Below are positions 1-8,329 of a stretch of DNA of 64,000 nt, in pieces (the first letter of the stretch is position 1; every line of letters starts with the position of its first letter). A program made the position numbers and the translations under genes. The stretch is from Streptomyces sp. NBC_00289 (GTDB lineage Bacteria > Actinomycetota > Actinomycetes > Streptomycetales > Streptomycetaceae): positions 5,828,001 to 5,892,000 of the forward strand of contig NZ_CP108046.1 of the NCBI RefSeq assembly GCF_041435115.1, written 5' to 3'. A model generated the notes under the pieces. That model ran no database searches and was not told the DNA's origin. It was given only the letters and a program-made list of their open reading frames with translations.

Positions 1-887
1 CACCCGAGGGCGCCGTCGGACACGTGCACGTGTACCGGCCGGCCGAGGCACGCGCGCACGTGCGCGCGCAGGGCAGTGACGTGAAGGCCGGAGACCGCGC
101 CCTGGAGTCGGGCACCGTCCTCGGCCCGCCGCAGATCGGCCTGCTCGCCGCGATCGGCCGCGGCACCGTGCGCGTGCGCCCGCGTCCGCGCGTGGTCGTC
201 ATGTCCACCGGCAGCGAACTCGTCCCGCCCGGCGAGGAACTCGGCAGCGGCCAGATCTACGACTCCAACAGCTTCGCCCTCACCGCGGCCGCCGGCGACG
301 CCGGCGCCATCGCCTACCGCGTGGGCGCCGTCGCCGACGACGCCGAGACGCTCCGGTCCACCATCGACGACCAGCTCGTCCGGGCCGACCTCGTGGTCAC
401 CACAGGTGGCGTGAGCGTGGGCGCGTACGACGTCGTCAAGGAGGCGCTGTCGTACGCCGGCGACGAGGACGAGGCGGGCAGCGGCATCGACTTCCGCAAG
501 CTCGCCATGCAGCCCGGCAAGCCCCAGGGCTTCGGCACCATCGGCCCCGACCACACACCGCTGCTCGCGCTCCCCGGCAACCCGGTGTCGTCGTACGTCT
601 CCTTCGAGCTGTTCGTGCGCCCCGCCATCCGCACCCTCATGGGGCTCGACGACGTCCATCGGCCGACGGTCAGGGCCACCCTGACCGCGGACAAGGCGCT
701 GACCTCGCCGAAGGGGCGCAGGCAGTTCCTGCGCGGCACGCACAGGGACGGGGCGGTGACCCCGGTCGGCGGTGCCGGCTCCCACCTGGTCGCGGCCCTC
801 GCGCACGCTGACGCGCTGATCGTCGTCCCCGAGGACATCGAGACCGTCGAGCCCGGCACCGAGGTCGAGGTGGTCCTGCTCGGCTGA
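1..887 (+). CDS. glp: MoeA-family molybdotransferase-like protein (Glp), 5' end outside window
   Basis: The reading frame is open from the first bases of the window, so this is the C-terminal part of a longer protein; about 290 residues are visible. It shows the MoeA/gephyrin molybdotransferase core: a TTGGVSVGAYDVVKE segment, PGKPQGFG, and the C-terminal PGNPVSSYVSFELF motif. MoeA proteins insert molybdenum into adenylylated molybdopterin. In actinobacteria a gephyrin-like paralogue (Glp) works at the division septum with the membrane protein GlpR/SepX. Because sepX lies about 2 kb downstream in the same gene group, Glp is my preferred reading. Adjacent moaC and moaB also fit plain molybdenum cofactor synthesis, and the two cannot be separated from the sequence alone. 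Confidence 0.85.
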   Translation, partial: PEGAVGHVHVYRPAEARAHVRAQGSDVKAGDRALESGTVLGPPQIGLLAAIGRGTVRVRPRPRVVVMSTGSELVPPGEELGSGQIYDSNSFALTAAAGDAGAIAYRVGAVADDAETLRSTIDDQLVRADLVVTTGGVSVGAYDVVKEALSYAGDEDEAGSGIDFRKLAMQPGKPQGFGTIGPDHTPLLALPGNPVSSYVSFELFVRPAIRTLMGLDDVHRPTVRATLTADKALTSPKGRRQFLRGTHRDGAVTPVGGAGSHLVAALAHADALIVVPEDIETVEPGTEVEVVLLG

Positions 888-1058
888 GCCGGGCGCGGGG
901 CTCCCAGGCGCGCCCCGCGCGCGGGCCCCCACGGCCCGGGGCGCGGGAGGTCACCGGGGACCTCCTCCGCTGAACCCCGCGGGTTGGCGGTACCGTGTCG
1001 CGCACAACAGGCCCGCGCGCCGCACCGCGGCGGGCCCGGACCGGGAGCGCCACACACC

Positions 1059-1571
1059 ATGACTGTGCCTTCCCGGGGGGAGACCCCCGGACCTTCAGTG
1101 CAGGACCGACTGACACACATCGACGAGGCGGGCGCCGCCCGGATGGTCGACGTGTCCGGGAAGGACGTGACGGCGCGCACCGCCCGCGCCAGCGGACGCG
1201 TCCTGGTATCCCCCCGCGTCGTCGAGCTGCTGCGCGGCGAAGGCGTTCCCAAGGGTGACGCCCTGGCCACCGCGCGGATCGCGGGCATCATGGGTGCCAA
1301 GCGCACGCCGGACCTGATCCCGCTGTGCCACCCCTTGTCGGTGTCGGGTGTGAAACTGGATCTGGCGGTCGCGGACGACGCCGTGGAGATCCTCGCCACG
1401 GTGCGGACGACGGACCGCACGGGTGTCGAGATGGAGGCCCTCACCGCGGTCTCCGTCGCCGCGCTCACGGTGATCGACATGGTCAAGGCGGTCGACAAGG
1501 GAGCGGTCATCACGGACGTCCGGGTGGAGGAGAAGACGGGCGGCAAGTCGGGCGACTGGAGCCGGACATGA
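1059..1571 (+). CDS. moaC: Cyclic pyranopterin monophosphate synthase MoaC
   Basis: A 170-residue protein of normal MoaC length. It catalyses the second step of molybdenum cofactor synthesis, forming cyclic pyranopterin monophosphate from the MoaA product in the cytoplasm. The family signatures are clear: [16 protein letters not shown] near the N terminus, [10 protein letters not shown], and [20 protein letters not shown] followed by VKAVDKGA. I chose the ATG at 1059 because GGGAG lies about 10 bases upstream; a GTG at 1098 would remove only poorly conserved N-terminal residues. Its stop overlaps the next start (ATGA), so it is translationally coupled to the MogA-type gene. Confidence 0.93.
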   Translation: MTVPSRGETPGPSVQDRLTHIDEAGAARMVDVSGKDVTARTARASGRVLVSPRVVELLRGEGVPKGDALATARIAGIMGAKRTPDLIPLCHPLSVSGVKLDLAVADDAVEILATVRTTDRTGVEMEALTAVSVAALTVIDMVKAVDKGAVITDVRVEEKTGGKSGDWSRT

Positions 1572-2083
1572 GCGCCGGGCCCTACCGCGCGCTCGTCGTG
1601 ACCGCCTCCAACCGGGCCGCCGCCGGGGTGTACGAGGACAAGGGCGGGCCGCTGGTCGCCGCGGGCCTCGAAGCTCTCGGGTTCGAGGTCGACGGACCGC
1701 GGGTCGTCCCGGACGGCGACCCCGTGGCGGCCGCCCTGCGGGCCGGCGTCGAGGCGGGTTACGACGTCGTGCTCACCACCGGCGGCACCGGTATCTCGCC
1801 CACCGACCGCACTCCCGAGGCGACCCGCGAGGTGATCGACCACGAGGTCCCGGGCATCGCGGAGGCCATCAGGGCGTTCGGACGGGAGAAGGTGCCGACC
1901 GCGGCGCTCTCCCGCGGCCTCGCCGGAGTGGCCGGGCGGACGCTGATCGTCAACCTGCCCGGTTCTTCCGGCGGGGTGAAGGACGGACTCGCCGTCCTGG
2001 AGCCCCTGCTGGTGCACGCCGTCGACCAGCTCCGCGGTGGGGACCACCCCAGACCCGGCGCCGGCCCCGGGGGTGCGAGCTGA
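1568..2083 (+). CDS. MogA/MoaB-family molybdopterin adenylyltransferase
   Basis: A 171-residue MPT-binding-domain protein. MogA/MoaB proteins adenylylate molybdopterin before molybdate insertion by MoeA. Visible signatures are [18 protein letters not shown] (residues ~60-77) and the C-terminal [16 protein letters not shown]. The start ATG overlaps the moaC stop by four bases. Together with the upstream MoeA-type gene this makes a compact cofactor operon. MogA and MoaB cannot be told apart by eye, so no symbol is given. Confidence 0.88.
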   Translation: MSAGPYRALVVTASNRAAAGVYEDKGGPLVAAGLEALGFEVDGPRVVPDGDPVAAALRAGVEAGYDVVLTTGGTGISPTDRTPEATREVIDHEVPGIAEAIRAFGREKVPTAALSRGLAGVAGRTLIVNLPGSSGGVKDGLAVLEPLLVHAVDQLRGGDHPRPGAGPGGAS

Positions 2084-2103
2084 ACAGCCCATCCTGGCCC
2101 GTC

Positions 2104-2727
2104 GTGCTGGCGGACGGCGATGTCGTCCTCCGGCCGATAAAGGTGCGCGACCAGCGGGCGTGGCGCGAGGTCAACCGGCGCAACAGGGACTGGCTGCGTC
2201 CCTGGGAGGCGACCATTCCGCCGCCCACGCCCAGCGGGCCCATCGCGCACCGGCCGACGTATCGCCAGATGGTCAGGCACCTGCGGGCGGAGGCGAACGC
2301 GGGGCGGATGCTGCCGTTCGTCATCGAGTACCAGGGTCGGCTGGTCGGGCAGTTGACGGTCGCCGGCATCACCTGGGGCTCGATGTGCTCGGGACACGTC
2401 GGCTACTGGGTGGACCAGTCGGTGGCCGGCCGTGGTGTGATGCCGACGGCGGTGGCGCTCGTCGTCGACCACTGTTTCCGGACCGTCGGTCTGCACCGCA
2501 TCGAGGTCTGCATTCGTCCGGAGAACACGCCCAGCCGGCGGGTCGTGGAGAAACTCGGATTCCGTGAGGAGGGGCTCAGGCCCCGTTATCTCCACATCGA
2601 CGGCGCCTGGCGGGACCATCTCGTGTTCGCGCTCACCGCGGAGGAGGTGCCGGACGGCTTGCTGAGGCGCTGGCAGCGGGCACGCTCCAGGAACACACCG
2701 CACGATACGTCCCGCCCGGGAAATTGA
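2104..2727 (+). CDS. GNAT family N-acetyltransferase (RimJ/RimL-like)
   Basis: A 207-residue acetyltransferase of the RimJ/RimL type, which transfers acetyl groups from acetyl-CoA to amino groups, often protein N termini. Seen: N-terminal DVVLRPIKVRDQRAW, a GYWVDQSVAGRGVMPTAVAL segment matching the acyl-CoA-binding V/I-x-x-x-x-R/Q-G-x-G/A motif, and HRIEVCIRPENTPSRRVVEKLGF, the usual family C-terminal motif. The GTG at 2104 is used as start. The gene lies 20 bases after the MogA-type gene and just before sepX, a conserved Streptomyces arrangement as far as I recall. Substrate unknown. Confidence 0.85.
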   Translation: MLADGDVVLRPIKVRDQRAWREVNRRNRDWLRPWEATIPPPTPSGPIAHRPTYRQMVRHLRAEANAGRMLPFVIEYQGRLVGQLTVAGITWGSMCSGHVGYWVDQSVAGRGVMPTAVALVVDHCFRTVGLHRIEVCIRPENTPSRRVVEKLGFREEGLRPRYLHIDGAWRDHLVFALTAEEVPDGLLRRWQRARSRNTPHDTSRPGN

Positions 2728-2899
2728 ATAAGTGTTCGAAAATGATCGGCGGATGACCGTCTAGGGGCATTGAATTCGCGTCCTCGGCGGCCTGTTGATC
2801 GCATCGGTCACAAAAAAAGCTCGAAATATCAGCCAGATCGTGCGACACACCGGCCCAATTGGCGGATGGCCTCACGCAAATCCCTCTACCGTGTGAGAC

Positions 2900-4207
2900 G
2901 TGAGCAGCAGCGGCCTCATCTACGCAGTCATTGTCGGGGCCTGGGCCGCCTACTTGGTGCCGATGTGGCTCCGTAGGCAGGACGAGCTGAACGAGGCCCG
3001 TCCGACGGAACGCTTCAGCACAGCCATCCGGTTGTTGTCCGGCCGGGCGGGGATGGAGCGCCGATACGCCAAGGACCTGCGGGCGCGCTCCACCGAGGAG
3101 GGGGAGCCCAGCGCCGTCGAGCCGGGACCGGCCACCGATTCGGTGGACGTCCGGGCCTTCGCCATGCCTCCGGTCCGCCCGCAGGCCCAGGCCGCGGCGC
3201 AGCCGAAGGCCGCGGGGCGGACGGAACCGGCCCGGGAACCGGCGCGCGAGCAGGTACGGGAACAGGTCCGGGAACCGGTACGGGAGCAGGCTCGGGAAGC
3301 GGTCCGGGAACCGGCGCGCGACGCCGTCCGGGAACCCGTGCGCGCACCGGCGGCCGCGTCCGCGGCGGATGCCGCGCGGGCCCGCAAGCGCGTGCCGGCC
3401 GCACGGCGCGCCGCTTCGGACGCCAGCGCGGAAGCAGCCGCCGCGCGCGCCCGGCGCTCGAAGGTGCTCGCGCGCCGTCGGCGCACCACGGTGATGCTCT
3501 TCATCGCGTTCACGCTCGGCGCGATCGTCGCCGCGGTCGGAGGGCTCGCGTTCCTCTGGGCGCCCGGCGTGCCCGCCGTGCTGCTCAGCGGATACATCGC
3601 CTACCTGCGCTCGCAGGAACACCGCCGCTTCGCCTACCAGATGGACCGGCGCCAGGCCGAGGTCGCCGCGCAGCGGCTGCGGGAGCGCGCGCGTCAGCCG
3701 CGCCGACGCGCCGCCATGGACACCGGCGCCGAGTCGGCCGAGCCGGACGACGGGCCCGCGGCCGAGGCGGATCCAGGGATGTCGGCGCTCGCCGCGGACC
3801 GGCGGGCGCTCGTCGAGCAGACCGACCACGCGGAGTGGGTCGACCAGCAGCGTGAGCGGCAGCGGCGGCCCGGCCACGGCGACAGCTGGGAGCCGGTTCC
3901 GGTGCCCCTGCCGACGTACGTGACCGCGCCGGTCGCCCCGCGGGCCACCGCCGATGTCGATCTGGGCGCGCCGGACGCGTGGAGCTCGGCGCGGTCCAGT
4001 TCGGTGCCGCCGGAGCACGAGGCGGAGTCCGGTGCGCGGGACGGCGCGGCGGAGGATTCCTCGCCCGGCGACGAGGACAGAACGGCGCCGGACGAGCGGA
4101 GCGACGCCCGTCGCGCCGCGTCCGCCCGTCGTGCCCGGGAGCGGGGGCGAACGCCGCTTTTTGATCAGTACGAGGACGGCGAGCGGCCTCGCGCCGCCAA
4201 CGAATAG
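2900..4207 (+). CDS. sepX: Divisome protein SepX/GlpR
   Basis: A 435-residue membrane protein starting at GTG 2900. The N terminus is an extracytoplasmic/membrane segment (GLIYAVIVGAWAAYLVPMWL) followed by RRQDELNEARP and ERRYAK. The middle (about residues 105-155) is a low-complexity stretch built from REPAREQVRE-type units. A hydrophobic region at about 195-235 forms one or two more membrane passes, and the long C-terminal tail is charged and disordered. This is the architecture of SepX (GlpR), an actinobacterial cell-division protein acting with the gephyrin-like protein Glp, whose gene lies just upstream. The R-E-P repeat is imperfect at DNA level and likely varies in length between strains. 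Confidence 0.85.
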   Translation: MSSSGLIYAVIVGAWAAYLVPMWLRRQDELNEARPTERFSTAIRLLSGRAGMERRYAKDLRARSTEEGEPSAVEPGPATDSVDVRAFAMPPVRPQAQAAAQPKAAGRTEPAREPAREQVREQVREPVREQAREAVREPARDAVREPVRAPAAASAADAARARKRVPAARRAASDASAEAAAARARRSKVLARRRRTTVMLFIAFTLGAIVAAVGGLAFLWAPGVPAVLLSGYIAYLRSQEHRRFAYQMDRRQAEVAAQRLRERARQPRRRAAMDTGAESAEPDDGPAAEADPGMSALAADRRALVEQTDHAEWVDQQRERQRRPGHGDSWEPVPVPLPTYVTAPVAPRATADVDLGAPDAWSSARSSSVPPEHEAESGARDGAAEDSSPGDEDRTAPDERSDARRAASARRARERGRTPLFDQYEDGERPRAANE

Positions 4208-4300
4208 GCACCCGAGGGGCGGTCCGGGTCGTGGTCATGACCAGCCAGGAACGGATTTCCGAGCATCAGGACCGGGATGCTAGAGTTTCTCTCGTTGCAA

Positions 4301-4374
4301 GGGCCTGTGGCGCAGTCCGGTAGCGCACCTCGTTCGCATCGAGGGGGCCAGGGGTTCGAATCCCCTCAGGTCCA
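4301..4374 (+). tRNA. tRNA-Ala (anticodon CGC)
   Basis: A 74-nt cloverleaf. The acceptor stem GGGCCTG pairs with CAGGTCC and contains the G3:U70 wobble diagnostic of alanine tRNAs. The anticodon stem CCTCG/CGAGG carries the loop TTCGCAT, giving anticodon CGC. The T arm contains GGTTCGAATCC. CCA is not encoded. A possible -10 (TAGAGT) lies about 17 bases upstream. Confidence 0.93.
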
Positions 4375-4383
4375 CGCAGCATG

Positions 4384-4416
4384 AAGGCCCGTTCCCCGTA
4401 AGGGGGGACGGGCCTT
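4384..4416 (+). terminator. Terminator after tRNA-Ala
   Basis: Inverted repeat AAGGCCCGT...ACGGGCCTT with a CCCC/GGGG inner stem, ten bases after the tRNA. It also faces the end of the minus-strand esterase remnant. Confidence 0.75.
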
Positions 4417-4430
4417 CTGCCATGTCTGGG

Positions 4431-4828
4431 TTATGCCTTGCCCTTGCTCACCACCCACGTGCCGTGGACCCAGTTGCCGACGGTCTCGTAGCCGGAGCGG
4501 AAGGAACCGAGCCGGTCCAGGGTCAGGTTCGCCTCGGCGGTGGACCGGACGGGGGTGTAGCTGCCGGGGTCGCCGGCCGGGCAGCCGGTGGTGTTCTCGG
4601 CGACGTACGGGAACGGGTAGACCGGGCGTGCTGCTGTGGTGGTGCCGCCGGTGTCGACCGACTTGGTGAGGAGGCTGCCCGGGGCCTTGCCCTCGGTCAC
4701 CCAGGAGACCATCGCGGTCAGCGCGTCGAAGGTGCCGGGGCCCTGGCCGCCGCCGCAGTGGGCGACGCCCGGGAGCAGGAACAGGCGGGCGAAGGCGCTG
4801 GTCGCGTCGGCGCCGCCCACGAGCGTCC
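4431..4828 (-). pseudogene. 3' remnant of a tannase/feruloyl esterase gene
   Basis: About 130 codons read as the C-terminal end of a tannase/feruloyl esterase family protein. The family's catalytic-His block is present (RLFLLPGVAHCGGGQGPG, then FDALTAMVSWVTEGKAPGSL), followed by ARPVYPFPYVAEN and a Streptomyces-type C-terminal tail ending in GNWVHGTWVVSKGKA. The rest of the enzyme (roughly 400 residues with the nucleophile serine) is missing. The homology begins directly where the ABC permease gene stops at 4832. The frame remains open into the permease gene only because of GC-biased codon use. The likely explanation is a deletion fusing the permease 3' end to the esterase tail. No start codon of its own is convincing. 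Confidence 0.72.
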
Positions 4829-4831
4829 GCC

Positions 4832-7294
4832 CTACGAGCCCCCGCGCCCCCCGCTCCATCGCCGCAGCGTCATCCCCGCCGCGGCCACCCCCGAGCTCAC
4901 CGCCACGATCGCGCACGCCCCCGCTGCCGCGAACACCGCCGACCACGGCATCCGTATCGCCGTCCGTACGTCGAGCAGGTTCAGCGCGCCCCACAGGCCG
5001 AGCAGATCGAGGGCGGCGACCAGGACGCCCAGTGCCGTGCCGACCGTCACCACCGTCAACGCCTCCGCCGCGACCAGGCGCAGCACCTGCCCGCTCGTCG
5101 CCCCGGCCAGTCGCAGCGCGCCGAGTTCCCGCGTGCGGCCGGTGGTCGCCATGACCAGGGTGTTGGCGAGGGAGATGCCGGTGTAGAGGAGGGCGATGCC
5201 GAGGACGAGGAGGAGACCGAGGCGGCTCGTGGAGTCGGCCCGGGGAGTCGTCGCCCCGATCCATTCCTCCCGTGTGAACACCCGGGCCGACGCCCCCGGT
5301 TGCCCCGGTGCCGGCAGCGCCTTCCGTACCTCCGCCGCCACCGCGTCCGCTCCCTCCGCCGTCCTCGCCCGCACGTCCACGCGATCGACGGGCGCACCCT
5401 TCGCGTTGGCCGACGTGACGTACACGCCGTTGTCCCCGGTGCCGGTGGACAGCACCGCGGCGATCCGCAGGGACCTCCGGGTGCCGTCGCCCAGCCACAC
5501 CGTCACCCGCCGGCCGACGCGGTGAGCGGCCCACTCCTCGTTGACGACGATCGAGTCGTCGTCCAGGCCCGCGACCCGGCCGGCCGTCACCGGCAGCCGT
5601 GCGGTGGCGGCGAGCGACCGGGGATCGACCGCCCGGGCCTCGGACCTGAGGAGGGCCACGCCGTCCTCCAGGACGTACACCGCGCTCGTCGCGCTCGCGG
5701 AGACGTCGGCGCCGGGCACGGCGCGAAGGCGTCGCACGGTCGCCGCGTCGAAGCCGCCCGAGCCGGCGGCCGGGGTCACCACGAGGTCGGCCGCCGTCTG
5801 CCGGCGTGCCTCCGCGGCCTTCGCTCCGCTCAGGGTGGCGGTGGCGCCGAGGAACGAGCCCGTCAGGGCGACCGTGACGAGGACGGGGGCCGCCACGGCG
5901 GCGGTGCGGCGGACGCCGGCGGCGGCGTTCTCGCGGACCAGCGTCCCGGCCGCGCCCGGCAGCCTGGCCGGCAGCCAGGTGATCAGCCGGGTCAGCGGGC
6001 GCACCAGGGCGGGGGAGAGCAGGGCGGTCGCGGTGATCAGCAGCATCGGGCGGCTGACGTACGTCTTGCGGTGCAGGAGATCGCCCGGCTCGGTCAGCAG
6101 CGTCAGCGCGAGGGTGACGACCGCGGTCCCGAGCAGGGCCGCGCCGCACAGCAGGCGCCCCCGCGTCAGCGTCCCGCTGTCCACGGACGCCTCGCGCAGC
6201 GCCTCGGCGGGCCCGGTCCGGCCGGCCCGCCAGGACGCGGCCGCAGCTCCGGTCAGGGCGACCGACAGGCCGGTCCAGAAAGCCAGTTGGTACGGCCAGA
6301 CGTGGTCGCCGACCGAGAACCAGGCCGGTGCGAGACCCCCGTCGACGACCCGCTCGGCGAGGTGCGGGGCGGCGTACCCGCCGAGTGCGCAGCCCGCCGC
6401 CGAGGCGAGGACGCCGACGAGCAGTGCCTCCGCGAGGACGGTCCGGCGGACCTGTCCCGGGGTGGCGCCCGCGACGCGCAGGAGTCCGAACTCCCGGCGC
6501 CGCTGGGCAACCGTGAAGGCGAAGGTGGACGCCACCACGAACACCGACACGAACCCGGTGACTCCGCCCGCCGTGCCGAACAGGGCGTTCAGGGCGGTGA
6601 GCGCCTCGGCGTCGCGGTCGGGATCGGCGTCCGCGAGTCGCCGTTCGCCGCCGGTGAGGATCTCGGCCCGGCCGCCCACCACCTTTCGTACGGCCGAGGC
6701 TTCCGCGTCCACCACCAACTGCGTGCTGCGGGGCGCCAGTCGGGAGGCACGGGTGTCGGTGTAGAAGAGGGCGTCCTCGACGTCGGGTCCGCGCAGTGTT
6801 CCGACCACCCGCACGGTGCCGGAGTCGGTCCGCACCCGACGGCCGACGGCCGTCCAGCCGCCGGTGGCCGCCACCTCGTCGGCCGCCCGGGGTGCCCGCC
6901 CCGCGCTCAGCTCGTACGGGGCGAACGCGGCCGTCGGCCAGGGGTGGCCCGCCAGGTCGCGCGGCCCGCCCTCGGCCCGCACCGTGAAGGAGCGGTCCTG
7001 GGTGACCTTGCCGAGGCGTCGCAGCGCGGCGACGACGTGCGCCGGTACGACGTGCGGGCGGGCCAGCCTTCGGGTGCGCACGCCGTTGGGGGTCGGCACG
7101 CGCAGGGTGTCCTGGCCCCGCACGACGACCGGGGCCGCGGCGAACCGCTCCGGCCCGCGTGCGGGGGCGTCGAGCGAGGAGGCGAGGGCCAGCCCCATGA
7201 CGGCGATCATCGCGACGCCCAGTGAGAGCGCGAGGAAACTGCCGACGAAGGTGATCCAGCGGGAGCGCAGGCCGCGCAGGGCGATGCTCAGCAC
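4832..7294 (-). CDS. FtsX/MacB-type ABC transporter permease
   Basis: An 820-residue permease of the FtsX/LolC/MacB superfamily with two FtsX domains, as in exporters of antimicrobial peptides or lipids. The N terminus (LSIALRGLRSRWITFVGSFLALSLGVAMIAVMG) is the first membrane segment. Further transmembrane blocks lie near residues 240-400 and 680-800, with large extracytoplasmic loops between. The start GTG (7292-7294) overlaps the ATPase stop, so the two are coupled and form one exporter. The end of the gene abuts the tannase remnant, which suggests a past deletion just downstream, but the permease itself looks full length. Confidence 0.9.
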   Translation of the reverse strand: MLSIALRGLRSRWITFVGSFLALSLGVAMIAVMGLALASSLDAPARGPERFAAAPVVVRGQDTLRVPTPNGVRTRRLARPHVVPAHVVAALRRLGKVTQDRSFTVRAEGGPRDLAGHPWPTAAFAPYELSAGRAPRAADEVAATGGWTAVGRRVRTDSGTVRVVGTLRGPDVEDALFYTDTRASRLAPRSTQLVVDAEASAVRKVVGGRAEILTGGERRLADADPDRDAEALTALNALFGTAGGVTGFVSVFVVASTFAFTVAQRRREFGLLRVAGATPGQVRRTVLAEALLVGVLASAAGCALGGYAAPHLAERVVDGGLAPAWFSVGDHVWPYQLAFWTGLSVALTGAAAASWRAGRTGPAEALREASVDSGTLTRGRLLCGAALLGTAVVTLALTLLTEPGDLLHRKTYVSRPMLLITATALLSPALVRPLTRLITWLPARLPGAAGTLVRENAAAGVRRTAAVAAPVLVTVALTGSFLGATATLSGAKAAEARRQTAADLVVTPAAGSGGFDAATVRRLRAVPGADVSASATSAVYVLEDGVALLRSEARAVDPRSLAATARLPVTAGRVAGLDDDSIVVNEEWAAHRVGRRVTVWLGDGTRRSLRIAAVLSTGTGDNGVYVTSANAKGAPVDRVDVRARTAEGADAVAAEVRKALPAPGQPGASARVFTREEWIGATTPRADSTSRLGLLLVLGIALLYTGISLANTLVMATTGRTRELGALRLAGATSGQVLRLVAAEALTVVTVGTALGVLVAALDLLGLWGALNLLDVRTAIRMPWSAVFAAAGACAIVAVSSGVAAAGMTLRRWSGGRGGS

Positions 7295-8157
7295 GAGACG
7301 GCCTCCGGCGAGGCGGGGCCCGCACCCGCGGTCCGCGCGGCAGCCGTCGCGGCGGTCGGACGGGGTGCCCCGTCCGTCTCCCACCTCGCCGTCCGCTCGG
7401 CGATCTCGCCGGCCGACGCCCCCGCCAACTCCCCGTGCACCCGGCCGTCGACGAGGAAGACCACACGGTCGGCGTACGACGCGGCCACCGGGTCGTGCGT
7501 GACCATCACGACCGTACGGCCTTCCGAGTCGGCCATGTCCCGCAGCAGGGTCAGCACCTCGCGCCCCGTCCGTGAGTCGAGCGCACCGGTCGGCTCGTCC
7601 CCGAACAGCACCTCGGGGCGGGTGATCAGCGCACGGGCCAGGGCGACCCGCTGTTGCTGACCACCGGACAGCCGGGAAGGACGGTGGCCGGCCCGGCCGT
7701 CGAGGCCGACCCGGCGCAGCACCTCGCGGACCCGCGCCTTTGGGGGCCGCCGGCCGGCCAGGCGCAGCGGCAGGGCCACGTTCTGCGCGGCGGTCAGCGA
7801 CGGCAGCAGGTTGTACGCCTGGAACACGAAGCCGATCCGCTCGCGTCGCAGCAGCGTCAGCCGTCGCTCGCCCAGCCTCGTCAGCTCGGTGTCCCCGAGC
7901 CGGACGGAGCCCGCGTCCGGACGGTCCAGGCCGGCCGCGCACTGCAACAGGGTCGACTTGCCCGAACCGGACGGTCCCATGACGGCGGTGAAGGTACCCG
8001 GGGCGAAGGCGAGTGACACCTCGTCGAGAGCGGTCACCCGGCCGCCGCCCGACCTGTACCACCTGCTCACCGAGCGCAGCGTGAGCGCGTCGGCGCGCAC
8101 GCCCCCTCCCCGCACTCCCGGCTCTCCGGTCCCGTCGTGTACGTCGATCTCAGCCAT
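7288..8157 (-). CDS. ABC transporter ATP-binding protein
   Basis: A 289-residue ATPase of the LolD/MacB/BceA class that powers the downstream FtsX-type permease. All nucleotide-binding motifs are present: Walker A GPSGSGKST, Q-loop FQAYNLLPSLTA, signature LSGGQQQR, Walker B VLFGDEPTGALD, and the H-loop VMVTHDP. I chose ATG 8157 because GGAG lies six bases upstream; an upstream TTG has no such site. The divergent two-component system starting at 8330 is a likely regulator, as is common for this exporter type. Confidence 0.93.
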   Translation of the reverse strand: MAEIDVHDGTGEPGVRGGGVRADALTLRSVSRWYRSGGGRVTALDEVSLAFAPGTFTAVMGPSGSGKSTLLQCAAGLDRPDAGSVRLGDTELTRLGERRLTLLRRERIGFVFQAYNLLPSLTAAQNVALPLRLAGRRPPKARVREVLRRVGLDGRAGHRPSRLSGGQQQRVALARALITRPEVLFGDEPTGALDSRTGREVLTLLRDMADSEGRTVVMVTHDPVAASYADRVVFLVDGRVHGELAGASAGEIAERTARWETDGAPRPTAATAAARTAGAGPASPEAVSC

Positions 8158-8329
8158 CCCGCTCCGCGCCCCCAACCGTCCGCTGCCGTTCCGTCGGCTC
8201 CACGAAACCCCGCGACCGGGGCCGAAAGCAGTGCGGCAGGGACGAGACTCGGGGTAGGGCCAGGCATACCCCGAAGCCTCCGGTCACACCGATGGCACGC
8301 ACCCCGCCCCGGCTCCTACGGTGATCTCC

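Noticed and set aside
4829..7466. Full-length esterase gene reading through the permease region
   Set aside because: Only the last ~130 residues have tannase similarity; upstream the frame is the antiparallel-like shadow of the FtsX permease frame.
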